From JAVBNN01 sp031551525 (GTDB lineage: Bacteria > Bacillota > Negativicutes > Acidaminococcales > JAISLQ01), in assembly GCA_031551525.1 (NCBI GenBank), contig JAVBNN010000001.1, positions 1 through 53,775 of the forward strand: 53,775 nt of DNA, in the 5' to 3' direction. Both the position numbers and the translations under genes were made by a program. A model generated the notes under the pieces. It searched no databases. It had not been told where the DNA came from and saw nothing but the letters and a program-made list of their open reading frames with translations. Shown here piece after piece: positions 7,905 through 15,902 of this stretch. Numbering within the stretch: the first letter of the stretch is position 1; each line of letters opens with the position of its first letter.

Positions 7905-8411
7905 CTAAAATGGCGGCATGCTAAAATAAGTGCCTTCGAGCAGGTTTTCACATTGCAGATAATTGTTATTGGGCAACAGGCAAAGCACATAGCTGTCGCT
8001 ATCTATGTCAAGATGGGCCAGCGTATAGCCGTGCTCCACCACCCAAACGCCAATAAGGGTCAGCGCTCGTTCTGTTTCGAGGTCATCCGCGTCTTCACCT
8101 TCGTCGAGAAAACCTATGTCCAGTTTTATATCTAACGGTGCGCCTATCTTCTTTTTAAGTTCTTCGACCACACTGAGTATGTCGGCAATTTCTTCTTTCC
8201 ATTCGATTTCTCTGGCATAGCCGTACTTTTTCAATACATTAGCCAGCGCAAACCACGACTCCATGTTTTGCGGATGACCGTTGGTAAGTGTTGCAACTTC
8301 TTCTACCGCTCTCCCGTCATTTTGGGAGATAAGCGCAGCCAAGGCGGCAAAAAGGTTATCAAGCGGTTTGTCCGCACCGCCCTCTGCAAAGAAATTTTTC
8401 AAAAAGTTCAT
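7905..8411 (-). CDS. Unknown cytosolic protein coupled to alanine dehydrogenase
   Basis: A 168-residue soluble acidic protein with no signal peptide or membrane segment. The first half contains ESWFALANVLKKYGYAREIEW followed by a predicted helix. The second half alternates strand-like segments and ends in YFSMPPF. It may belong to the DUF6630-type families, but I am not certain. Its ATG overlaps the TGA of ald (ATGA), so translation is probably coupled and the two proteins made together. A role in alanine metabolism would be guilt by association only. Confidence 0.7.
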   Translation of the reverse strand: MNFLKNFFAEGGADKPLDNLFAALAALISQNDGRAVEEVATLTNGHPQNMESWFALANVLKKYGYAREIEWKEEIADILSVVEELKKKIGAPLDIKLDIGFLDEGEDADDLETERALTLIGVWVVEHGYTLAHLDIDSDSYVLCLLPNNNYLQCENLLEGTYFSMPPF

Positions 8412-9526
8412 ACTAGTCCCGCTGCCTCCTGCCAGGGCATATATTCACGTCCCTGCGCGTCAGCCACCGCCTTATAGGTCACATGGCCCTCAACAAGGTT
8501 AAGTCCTTTGCCTAGGGCCTCGTTTTCAATAGCCGCCTGCTTCCAGCCTTTGTTGGCGATCTGGAGCGCATAGCCGAGAGTAGCGTTGGTCAGGGCAAAA
8601 GTCGATGTACGCGCCACCGCGCCCGGCATATTAGCTACCGAATAGTGTATGACGCCGTGTTTTATAAAGGTCGGGTCACTGTGCGTGGTCACCCGGTCCA
8701 TGGTTTCCACCGAACCACCCTGGTCTATCGCTACATCCACGATGACCGACCCGGGCGACATGGTCTTGACCATATCTTCCGTAACCAGACGTGGCGTGCG
8801 AGCCCCCGGGATCAGTACCGCGCCGACCAAAAGGTCGGCCCTTCTCACCCATTTGGCTATATTGTAGCTGTTGGACATGATAGTAGTTACTTGGTTGCCA
8901 AAAATATCGGCCAGATAGGCCAGCCGCTCAGCAGAGGTATCCAGCACCACTACTTTTGCGCCAAGGCCGGCCGCCATTTTGGCGGCGTTCGTACCTACCA
9001 TGCCGCCGCCGATAACGACCACTTGTGCCGAATCTACTCCCGGCACGCCACCCAAAAGTACGCCTTTGCCGCCGGCCGGTTTGGTCAAAAACTGCGCGCC
9101 TAGTTGGACAGACATGCGTCCGGCCACTTCACTCATCGGCGTCAAAAGAGGCAGGCTCCGCCCAACTGCTATGGTCTCGTAGGCGATGGCCACTACTTTT
9201 CTGTCCAAAAGCGCACCGGTCAAGCCTTTCTCCGGCGCCAGATGCAGGTAGGCGAACACTATCTGTCCCGGACGCAATAGGCCTATTTCCTTTGCTTCCG
9301 GTTCTTTTACCTTTATGATCATTTCAGCCTGTGCAAATACTTCTTCCACACTGCCAAGGGTCGCTCCCGCTTCCATATATTCGGCATCAGAGATGCCGCT
9401 GTTTTCACCGGCGCCGCGCTCTATAACGACACTGTGCCCGGCCGCCGCTAAAGAGTGCACTCCGGCCTGTGTCAAACCCACGCGGTTTTCGTTGTTTTTG
9501 CTTTCTCTGGGACAGCCTATTATCAT
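8408..9526 (-). CDS. ald: Alanine dehydrogenase
   Basis: This enzyme catalyses NAD+-dependent oxidative deamination of L-alanine to pyruvate and ammonia. The 372-residue length matches the family. It begins MIIGCPRESKNNENRVGLTQ. The substrate-side lysine region KVKEPEAKE, the NAD-binding GGGMVGTNAAKMAAGLGA motif and the catalytic segment DVAIDQGGSVET are all present. A frame extends 25 codons further upstream, but the ATG at 9524-9526 matches family N-termini and has GGGAG upstream. A consensus promoter lies 47 bp upstream, so ald leads a unit with the coupled 168-residue protein and possibly the alanine symporter. Confidence 0.96.
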   Translation of the reverse strand: MIIGCPRESKNNENRVGLTQAGVHSLAAAGHSVVIERGAGENSGISDAEYMEAGATLGSVEEVFAQAEMIIKVKEPEAKEIGLLRPGQIVFAYLHLAPEKGLTGALLDRKVVAIAYETIAVGRSLPLLTPMSEVAGRMSVQLGAQFLTKPAGGKGVLLGGVPGVDSAQVVVIGGGMVGTNAAKMAAGLGAKVVVLDTSAERLAYLADIFGNQVTTIMSNSYNIAKWVRRADLLVGAVLIPGARTPRLVTEDMVKTMSPGSVIVDVAIDQGGSVETMDRVTTHSDPTFIKHGVIHYSVANMPGAVARTSTFALTNATLGYALQIANKGWKQAAIENEALGKGLNLVEGHVTYKAVADAQGREYMPWQEAAGLV

Positions 9527-9572
9527 AAATAACAACTCCCTATTGTATAAAATACCGACTGTACTATTAAGA

Positions 9573-9601
9573 ATAATAACCGCGCTGCCATAAGATGTCA
9601 A
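9573..9601 (-). promoter_or_regulatory. Promoter of ald
   Basis: On the minus strand a perfect TTGACA (9596-9601) and TATTAT (9573-9578) are separated by 17 bp. The start codon is about 47 bp downstream. Confidence 0.75.
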
Positions 9602-9814
9602 TAAAGAATACTGATCCGGGCGGGGTGCAAACCCCGTCCGAATCTTAGTCGCACTTATTTTGAGCCTAGCGCCGCTTTATCCTCCCGCCTTGAAAGCCGG
9701 AGGTATTAACGACGTTTAGCGAGATAAAGTTTACGGCTTTTGCGGCCTAGGCTATTGCATATGGACGGCAAACATTTTATCATTATATCAGACATATTTT
9801 TTACAGGTGGTTTG
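9602..9814. other. Non-coding interval with two hairpins, possible remnant of a mobile-element end
   Basis: No gene is seen. An imperfect GC-rich stem (about 9616-9643, GGGCGGGGT/ACCCCGTCC) and a second one (about 9679-9704, CCTCCCGCCTT/AAGCCGGAGG) lie in tandem. Paired stems of this form occur at the ends of IS200/IS605-family elements, but no transposase or TnpB is present here. The assignment is weak. Confidence 0.3.
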
Positions 9815-10159
9815 ATGGAATATCTCATAATAATAGTTGCGCCTTTTTTAGCCTTTGTTTTGCTAATGCTGCTTTCACTGGCAATAAAGAATATCTGGCT
9901 TGACCTGTCTTTATTGACCGCCCTTTTTGCAGTCTGCATGATCCTGCCGGAAGATACGCCCTTTCTGCCTCTGGCCTCCCATATCTCAGTATGGGCGCTT
10001 GTTATCGCGACTTATTTTCTGGCCCACTGTTACAACAGGGACGTCCGGGCGCTAAGCGGTCCTGCCCCGGGTTGCTCCTTTCGCGCAATGCTCAAAGACC
10101 AGTATACGGTATTTGGCCGTTGGGCCGCTGGAAAATTTGGTTTGGCAAAAAATAAATAG
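9815..10159 (+). CDS. Unknown small membrane protein
   Basis: A 114-residue protein starting MEYLIIIVAPFLAF, with three likely membrane helices (about residues 3-25, 30-48 and 58-78) and a basic C-terminal tail ending GLAKNK. The frame is open 25 codons earlier from a TTG, but the ATG at 9815 sits 5 nt after AGGTGG and gives a sensible membrane protein. The family is not recognised. It ends at a strong bidirectional terminator. Confidence 0.65.
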   Translation: MEYLIIIVAPFLAFVLLMLLSLAIKNIWLDLSLLTALFAVCMILPEDTPFLPLASHISVWALVIATYFLAHCYNRDVRALSGPAPGCSFRAMLKDQYTVFGRWAAGKFGLAKNK

Positions 10160-10160
10160 G

Positions 10161-10200
10161 ACACAAAAATACCCCGTTTTTTAACGGGGTATTTTTGTGT
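10161..10200. terminator. Bidirectional Rho-independent terminator
   Basis: A perfect 18-bp inverted repeat (10161-10178 with 10183-10200) encloses a TTTT loop. A- and T-runs inside the arms give a U-tract in both directions. It serves the plus-strand membrane protein and the minus-strand secreted protein, which converge here. Confidence 0.85.
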
Positions 10201-10205
10201 GACAA

Positions 10206-10670
10206 TCACTCTTTAATATCCGCCTTTATCCCGGTCACGTAGCCGTGGTACTTTTTCCCGGTGTAGTCGTAGGCAGTCACATAAAAAGACGAAATGATGC
10301 ATTCACCAGGAGAAAAGCCCATATCCTTGAATGATACCGAGTATTCCGCCCTTGAACCTTTCATGCTGTGATAAGTTTTATTTTTTTTGACCGCATCCTG
10401 CTGGATATCCACTCCGTTACAGGTAAATATCACTCCGGCCGGCGTACCGTCAAAAATTACCCTGATAAATAGTTCTTTACCTCTGACCAGTTGGTTTGGC
10501 GGAAAATTTCGATGCGGGTAAGGTATTTGTATCCAATTGCCAAAGGTATCACGTCCGAGGGCTATCACCTGTATCCCGGTCAGCTTGGCCGCCTCCGCTT
10601 GACTCGCCAGCGTCGCCGCAGCAATCAGTACAACCAAAGCTAAAAATATGCTGAAAAATTTTCTTCGCAC
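10206..10670 (-). CDS. Unknown secreted protein
   Basis: A 154-residue protein with a classical signal peptide (basic MRRK, a hydrophobic stretch to about residue 22, then a cleavage site near SQAEA-AK). The mature part is beta-rich and carries a single cysteine in each of TCNGVD and ECIISS, which could form a disulphide. The start is a GTG at 10668-10670 with AAGGTGAT upstream. It lies 20 bp downstream of putP and is probably co-transcribed. The function is unknown. Confidence 0.7.
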   Translation of the reverse strand: MRRKFFSIFLALVVLIAAATLASQAEAAKLTGIQVIALGRDTFGNWIQIPYPHRNFPPNQLVRGKELFIRVIFDGTPAGVIFTCNGVDIQQDAVKKNKTYHSMKGSRAEYSVSFKDMGFSPGECIISSFYVTAYDYTGKKYHGYVTGIKADIKE

Positions 10671-10690
10671 TTAAGATCACCTTTTTCCCG

Positions 10691-12250
10691 TCAGACCATA
10701 TTTTTTGCCTGCTCAAACTCTTCTTTTATTTCCTCGCTGGGTTCAGCCGTCAAAAGTGACACTATGACTATCGCCGCGCAGGAGGTCAAAAAGGCCGGCA
10801 AGAGTTCGTATATGCCAAATACTCCGCCCAGCGGTTTTAATACCAGTTTCCAAAAAAACACCATGCCACCACCGGCCAGCATGCCGGCGATCGCGCCAGC
10901 GCGGTTGCAGCGTTTCCAGAACAGGCTGAGCAGCATCAACGGGCCGAAAGCCGCGCCAAAACCCGCCCAGGCAAAACTGACCACCTTGAATATGATGCTG
11001 TTTTCATCATAGGCGATGGCCATACCGATGAGCGATACTGCCATCAAGGTGATGCGGCTGACGTTCATGATCTGTTTTTCCGTGGCGTCTTTTTTCATTA
11101 TGCCCTGATAGATGTTTTTAGAAAAAGCCGAGGCTGCTATCAAAAGATAAGAGTCGGAAGAACTGATGGTGGCGGCGAGTATGCCCGCCATGACTATGCC
11201 ACCGACCAAAGGATGAAAGAGCGCCGTGGCTATTACGATAAATATGTTTTCCGCCGCCGCTGCGGTTTGTAATGCAGACGGATACAGCGCGCGCCCGATC
11301 AGTCCGATAAATACCGCCGAGGCCAGCGAAATAATGCACCAGGTAATGGCGATACGCCGGGAGCGGTCAAGTTCTTCCACCCGCCTGATGGCCATGAAAC
11401 GCAAAAGCACATGCGGCATGCCAAAGTAGCCGAGGCCCCAGGACATAGTGGAGATGATGGTCAGCCAGCCGTAAGTCTTGGCTGGCTCAAACAGCGGCGC
11501 CGCTTCCGGCGACAGCAGTTGCTTGCCGTCCACCGCCGCCGGGCTGGCTATGGTGAAGAAGGATAGAAAGCCCGGTATTTTATCAAGGTTGGCCAATACG
11601 GCATCAACGCCGCCCGCCGCGATTACGCCGACTGCCATAACTGCCACCAGCGCAAACACCATAACTATGGCCTGCATGAAGTCAGAAGCGCTTTCTGCGA
11701 GAAAACCTCCGAGATAAGTATAGATGATGACAAAGAGAGCGCCCAATACCATCATGACACGGTAGTCAAAGCCAAACAGCTGGTTGAACAGCTTGCCGCA
11801 GGTAACAAAACAGCTGGCCGCGTACACCGCGAAAAAAATAAGTATCATAGCGGAAGCCAGAAACATGATGACCTTGTCTTGTTCTTTGAAGCGGTTGCTG
11901 AAGAAATCCGGTACGGTTATAGAATTTCCCGCGACTTCCGAGTAACAGCGCAAGCGTTTGGCCACGACCAGCCAGTTGATGTATGTGCCGAGGCAAAGCC
12001 CGATCGCTGTCCAGACTGCGTCGGCCAGACCGCACCAATAGGCAACGCCGGGCACTCCCATAAGCAGCCAGCCGCTCATATCGCTGGCACAGGCGCTCAT
12101 CGACGCCACCCAGGGGCCCAGGCTACGCCCGCCCAGAAAATAGTTTTCGCTGTTTTCGTTGGCCCGGCGGGCAAAAAATATGCCTATACCTATGACCACC
12201 AGCATATAAACAATCATGGTCGCCATTATTTGTTGAGTATTCGTCTCCAT
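10691..12250 (-). CDS. putP: Sodium/proline symporter
   Basis: A 519-residue sodium:solute symporter (SSS family) with about 13 membrane helices. It contains the PutP-type N-terminal signature YFLGGRSLGPWVASMSACAS followed by DMSGWLLMGVPG. The Na+-binding region is near residues 53-60, and helix 8 carries ATISSSDSYLLIAASAFSKN. Overall similarity is to proline transporters rather than pantothenate or sialic acid carriers. AGGAAG precedes the ATG. Proline uptake fits an amino-acid-using lifestyle. Confidence 0.92.
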   Translation of the reverse strand: METNTQQIMATMIVYMLVVIGIGIFFARRANENSENYFLGGRSLGPWVASMSACASDMSGWLLMGVPGVAYWCGLADAVWTAIGLCLGTYINWLVVAKRLRCYSEVAGNSITVPDFFSNRFKEQDKVIMFLASAMILIFFAVYAASCFVTCGKLFNQLFGFDYRVMMVLGALFVIIYTYLGGFLAESASDFMQAIVMVFALVAVMAVGVIAAGGVDAVLANLDKIPGFLSFFTIASPAAVDGKQLLSPEAAPLFEPAKTYGWLTIISTMSWGLGYFGMPHVLLRFMAIRRVEELDRSRRIAITWCIISLASAVFIGLIGRALYPSALQTAAAAENIFIVIATALFHPLVGGIVMAGILAATISSSDSYLLIAASAFSKNIYQGIMKKDATEKQIMNVSRITLMAVSLIGMAIAYDENSIIFKVVSFAWAGFGAAFGPLMLLSLFWKRCNRAGAIAGMLAGGGMVFFWKLVLKPLGGVFGIYELLPAFLTSCAAIVIVSLLTAEPSEEIKEEFEQAKNMV

Positions 12251-12333
12251 GCGCTTCCTGCCTCTCGTGATAAATATTTTGTTTTTGCTATGGCAAGATT
12301 ATAACAAAAATCATCCAGTGGGTAAATCGTTTC

Positions 12334-12813
12334 TCAGTAGCCCATCTCTTTCAATATACTTTCAAGTACGCGCAAACGCTCGCCCAAAAGTTCGTCGTCA
12401 TTGCTGAGCGCCTGGGAAAACAGTTTTATATCTTCATCTAGTTTAGGATTATCCTGGCATACAGACACTGTCATAGCGTCACCTTGCAACCCCACTCGGT
12501 CTATGACCGGTTTTTTCGGGTCATACAGTTTTTCATAGCGGTAGGCTTCCCGAAAATGCAGCTTGGCGCGCGCGATCAATATAGCCAGGTCAATCACGCG
12601 ATGGAGCGGCAGCTCTTCCGACTGACGCGACCATTTTTCCCCGGTATGCCGCCATACCTTGGCGGCGATATCTACCTTGCCCCGGTCGTTCCACTGAGCC
12701 AGGCCGAGCGAAAGGCCTTGGGCGTCTGTATGGTACGCGTACCTGCCATCAATGTTTTCATAATCTTCCGCGACGATGACCGGTTTATGGTTGAGTGTTA
12801 CCGGTATTTTCAT
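12334..12813 (-). CDS. DUF6530-type protein of unknown function
   Basis: A 159-residue cytosolic protein starting MKIPVTLNHKPVIVAEDYEN. Conserved-looking segments include AKVWRHTGEKWSRQSEELP and AYRYEKLYDPKKPVIDR, which recall the uncharacterised DUF6530 family. That assignment is from memory. An upstream GTG is in frame but lies inside the AAGGTGAT ribosome site, so the ATG at 12811-12813 is preferred. It has a clear promoter whose downstream side carries tandem palindromes, so it is likely repressed by an unidentified regulator. No enzymatic motif is visible. Confidence 0.75.
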   Translation of the reverse strand: MKIPVTLNHKPVIVAEDYENIDGRYAYHTDAQGLSLGLAQWNDRGKVDIAAKVWRHTGEKWSRQSEELPLHRVIDLAILIARAKLHFREAYRYEKLYDPKKPVIDRVGLQGDAMTVSVCQDNPKLDEDIKLFSQALSNDDELLGERLRVLESILKEMGY

Positions 12814-12835
12814 TTTTATCACCTTCTTGTTTTTC

Positions 12836-12873
12836 TAGTAATTTACTAATTTAGTAATTTACTATTTTAGTAT
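12836..12873. promoter_or_regulatory. Tandem palindromic operator over the DUF6530-gene promoter
   Basis: The 13-bp near-palindrome TAGTAATTTACTA occurs twice (12836-12848 and 12852-12864) with a 16-bp period. A third half-site at 12868-12873 overlaps the -10 box. The sites lie from the -10 box to about +30 of the minus-strand promoter, a classical repressor position. Confidence 0.65.
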
Positions 12874-12896
12874 ATCCGAAAAATAAATTTTGTCAA
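12869..12896 (-). promoter_or_regulatory. Promoter of the DUF6530-type gene
   Basis: On the minus strand TTGACA (12891-12896) and TATACT (12869-12874) are 16 bp apart. The start codon lies 56 bp downstream, with the tandem palindromes in between. Confidence 0.7.
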
Positions 12897-12912
12897 GTCA
12901 GGCCCCCTATTT

Positions 12913-12927
12913 TGCATAAAATATGCA
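12913..12927. promoter_or_regulatory. Perfect palindrome in the divergent intergenic region
   Basis: TGCATA-AAA-TATGCA forms a 6+3+6 palindrome between the -35 box of the leftward promoter and the rightward small membrane-protein gene. It may be a regulator site shared by the divergent genes. Confidence 0.35.
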
Positions 12928-13007
12928 TTTTATTGTCGAATACAAAAAAACATGTTAATATAAATACTGTGTTTTTTACATCAATATTATAATTTGGAGA
13001 GTAAAAC

Positions 13008-13316
13008 ATGTTCACAAAAGCCAGGCTGGAAGCGCTTTGGTCATTTGCCATAGGAATATTTCTCATATTATTGGCTTTTTATTTATTCGAGGAACTAAGC
13101 TTGCTGGAAGAGGCAGGCGGACGGCGGCGCGCGGCTTGGCCGGTCGCCCTTTTGTACAATCTTTTTGGCAAGACTGTCACCAGCGGTGTATTCGGCCTTG
13201 GCGGCATCCTGCTCTGTGGAATAAGCGTCATGGACTTTATCAATAACACTTCTAACGACGATGATGACGACAATGACGACGATAGCGAAGAAGCTGCGGA
13301 CGATGATAAAAAATAG
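13008..13316 (+). CDS. Small membrane protein with acidic tail
   Basis: A 102-residue protein with two hydrophobic segments (about residues 9-27 and 54-76). Between them is a short basic loop (GGRRRAAWP), and the cytoplasmic-like tail is extremely acidic (NDDDDDNDDDSEEAADDDKK). TATAAT-like sequence and GGAGAG precede the ATG. The family is not recognised. The acidic tail could bind divalent cations or basic proteins, but that is speculation. It is divergent from the DUF6530-type gene. Confidence 0.65.
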   Translation: MFTKARLEALWSFAIGIFLILLAFYLFEELSLLEEAGGRRRAAWPVALLYNLFGKTVTSGVFGLGGILLCGISVMDFINNTSNDDDDDNDDDSEEAADDDKK

Positions 13317-13371
13317 CCGTTTTTCTCTATGTGCCTGCCGGACATTTTTATTATTTATAAAAACTACTTTA

Positions 13372-13400
13372 TTGACATCCACTCCCTTGTATAACATAAT
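13372..13400 (+). promoter_or_regulatory. Promoter of the Cache-GGDEF-EAL gene
   Basis: TTGACA (13372-13377) and CATAAT (13395-13400) are separated by 17 bp. Transcription would begin near 13407, leaving a 5' untranslated leader of about 190 nt. Confidence 0.6.
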
Positions 13401-13406
13401 ATATTT

Positions 13407-13595
13407 AAGGATATATGTATCTGTTGCCACAGCCCGGCGGCAGACCAGTCTCTAAAAATCGAATACTTCCCGCTATTGACCGGCTTTTATCCGCTATGCC
13501 AGCTTATATGTACACGCATGCACCCGTAAACCCGGAATTTATAGACGGGTATTTTTATTGCTTTTTCCTGCCCGTCTTGCAGGGGAGGCTTAATT
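13407..13595 (+). promoter_or_regulatory. Structured leader with mutually exclusive hairpins
   Basis: Three alternative pairings are visible. ACCCGT (13522-13527) pairs with ACGGGT (13545-13550) ahead of ATTTTTATT, which is terminator-like. GACGGG (13544-13549) pairs with CCCGTC (13571-13576). CCTGC (13567-13571) pairs with GCAGG (13579-13583) right at the GGGGAGG ribosome site. They share strands and so exclude each other. I could not match the leader to a known c-di-GMP riboswitch core. Confidence 0.4.
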
Positions 13596-15878
13596 ATGAA
13601 AAGAAATGGCATGTACATTCTTCCGGAACGCACATACTTAATAGCAGCTACATTCAGCTTGCTTTTCCTGCTGTTTGGCATAAGTTTCATTTTTTATGCC
13701 TTTTCTCTCAATGAGCGCAACATTAGTGAATATATACGCCAAACGACCAAACAAACCGTCATGGAAGTAGAAAACCACATCGAGCACGAGTTTGAAAATC
13801 TGATAGTACTGGCTGACTTGGTCGGCAAACAAAATATATTTGAAGATACCGCTACTTTCTCTATATTTGCCAAAAGTATTACCAGCAACCATACATACCT
13901 GAACATCGGTTTTACTGATGTCAACGCGCAAGCAGTATGGATGGATAAACGTGGTGGCTTGTACTACGGCGATTTTTCAAAAAACGGTTTTGTTACCCGC
14001 GCCTTGAATGGACAAAAAGCTTTGAGCCGCAGTTATTTCAACAAAGAAAATAATACCTATGTAAATTATTATGCTGTACCTATTTATGATGCTACAGGCA
14101 GCATAACGGGAACTCTATTTGCGGCAAACCCGGAAGATGAGCTTAGAGAAACGATCGACCGGGCTATTTATGCGGGAAACGGGCTGGCCCATATCATCGA
14201 CAGCGAGGGTAACTACATTATTAAATCCAAAAGCCCGCTAGTGATCAATCCCGGCAACAATATATTCGACCTACATTTCAAGTTACCGGTCCAGCTAAAG
14301 TCTAGCGTATTGAGCAACCTGGCGGCGGCCCGGGGAAGTTATTTCGAAAGCCCTTATTACGACGGAAACCGCCTGGTAGCCTATGCGCCACTTAATATCA
14401 ATGCCTGGCATATCTTTTACGCCGTACCGGAAAATAAACTTGGCGTAGAAATGAAAACTATTATTATTTGGTCTGTAGCCATCATTGCTTTCGCAGCTAT
14501 CGTATCCGTAGCTCTTCTTCTAATCATCAAGCGCATCAGTAAACAACGGCAATCGCAACTGGAAAGCATCGCCTATTACAATTCCCTCACTAAACTGCCC
14601 AACCTGCAAAAGTTTTTAATAGACGCCGCCAAACTGCTTAAAAATAGAGGCGATACCAAATATGCTTTATTATATATTGACATCAAAGGATTCAAATACA
14701 TCAACGACCTGTTTGGCCGCGAGGTCGGTAACCGCCTGCTTCGCTACTGGGGAAATTATGTGGCGGCCATAAATCAGAAAGGTGAAGTATGCGCCCACGT
14801 CAATGCCGACATTTTCGTATCACTCAGAAAATATACGTCAAGGCAAGACCTCGAGGCCCGGTTTGAGGGAATATCCCGGCTGCTTGGCGTTTACCCGGAA
14901 ATTCTCGCGCGCGGCTATAAAATAGACGTATATGGCGGAGCCTACCTGGTCGGCCCGGAAGACGACAAACTCAGCGTTTCCGATATGCTTGACCGGGCCA
15001 ACACCGCGCAGCAAGTGGTAAAAAGCGGTAAAAAAAGCGGACATTTTAACTTTTATTCCGCACAAATGCGCGAAGAAAAGATCTGGCAAACCCAGGTAGA
15101 GGCACGCATGGATGCTGCGCTGGAAAGCAATGAGTTTGAAATGTATCTGCAGCCAAAAATAGCCATCCAAAAGAACTGCCGTGTTATCGGCGCCGAAGCG
15201 CTCGTGCGTTGGGAATCACCGGACGGCTATATAACTCCGGACCGTTTTATCGATATATTTGAAAAAAATGGCTTTATTCTCCAACTAGACCGTTATATAT
15301 TTGAAAAATTGTGCAGGTATTACCGGGAAAATATCCTTAATAAGGGCCTTCCCACCTGTATACTTTCGGCAAATGTATCCCGCATGGCCCTCTGGCATCC
15401 CGATTTTATAAAAACATACACCGACATAAAAAATAAATATGCTATCCCCGACCAATCTATCGAGCTGGAATTCACTGAAAGCCTGGCTTTTGAAAACCAC
15501 ACCCATTTCCAGACCATTGTTTCCATCTGTCAAGGCCATGGCTTTCTCTGCTCGCTCGATGATTTCGGCGCTGGCTATTCTTCGCTCAATATCCTAAAAT
15601 CCATCCATGTGGACATACTGAAACTGGACCGTCTTTTCTTCCAGTACGGCAATGACCCGGAACGCGGCAAAGCGCTTGTAAAAAGTATCATCGATATGGC
15701 CAAGGCACTCAATATGAAAACAGTAGCTGAGGGTATAGACTCCATGGAGCAAGTGGATGAACTGCGGACCATAGGCTGTGACGCCATTCAAGGGTATGTT
15801 TTTGCCAAACCCATGCCCGGCTCTGAGTTTTTAGAGTTTATACAAAAATGGCCTACAGACAAAAACCCCGCCTTGTAA
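13596..15878 (+). CDS. Membrane-bound Cache-GGDEF-EAL protein; probable c-di-GMP phosphodiesterase
   Basis: A 760-residue protein. TM1 lies at about residues 13-36, an extracytoplasmic double-Cache-like sensor at about 40-285, TM2 at about 288-312, a GGDEF domain at about 325-490 and an EAL domain at about 500-750. The diguanylate cyclase signature is degenerate: NADIF (403-407) replaces GGDEF, so cyclase activity is unlikely. The EAL half keeps E534-A-L, N593-V-S, the TES around 628, DDFG at 655-658, K676, AEG at 711-713 and QG at 732-733, as in active phosphodiesterases. The GGDEF-like part may only regulate. The ligand of the sensor is unknown. The stop codon is embedded in the terminator. 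Confidence 0.92.
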   Translation: MKRNGMYILPERTYLIAATFSLLFLLFGISFIFYAFSLNERNISEYIRQTTKQTVMEVENHIEHEFENLIVLADLVGKQNIFEDTATFSIFAKSITSNHTYLNIGFTDVNAQAVWMDKRGGLYYGDFSKNGFVTRALNGQKALSRSYFNKENNTYVNYYAVPIYDATGSITGTLFAANPEDELRETIDRAIYAGNGLAHIIDSEGNYIIKSKSPLVINPGNNIFDLHFKLPVQLKSSVLSNLAAARGSYFESPYYDGNRLVAYAPLNINAWHIFYAVPENKLGVEMKTIIIWSVAIIAFAAIVSVALLLIIKRISKQRQSQLESIAYYNSLTKLPNLQKFLIDAAKLLKNRGDTKYALLYIDIKGFKYINDLFGREVGNRLLRYWGNYVAAINQKGEVCAHVNADIFVSLRKYTSRQDLEARFEGISRLLGVYPEILARGYKIDVYGGAYLVGPEDDKLSVSDMLDRANTAQQVVKSGKKSGHFNFYSAQMREEKIWQTQVEARMDAALESNEFEMYLQPKIAIQKNCRVIGAEALVRWESPDGYITPDRFIDIFEKNGFILQLDRYIFEKLCRYYRENILNKGLPTCILSANVSRMALWHPDFIKTYTDIKNKYAIPDQSIELEFTESLAFENHTHFQTIVSICQGHGFLCSLDDFGAGYSSLNILKSIHVDILKLDRLFFQYGNDPERGKALVKSIIDMAKALNMKTVAEGIDSMEQVDELRTIGCDAIQGYVFAKPMPGSEFLEFIQKWPTDKNPAL

Positions 15879-15892
15879 AAAGGCGGGGTTTT
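15862..15892. terminator. Bidirectional terminator
   Basis: The 13-bp stem AAAACCCCGCCTT/AAGGCGGGGTTTT has a 5-nt loop and T-runs on both strands. It overlaps the stop codon of the EAL gene and also serves the convergent ABC transporter gene. Confidence 0.85.
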
Positions 15893-15902
15893 ACTGTTAT
15901 AT

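Noticed and set aside
13407..13595. Known c-di-GMP (GEMM) riboswitch before the EAL gene
   Set aside because: I looked for the conserved GEMM-I core and could not find it. Only generic alternative hairpins are visible, so the leader is reported as unassigned.
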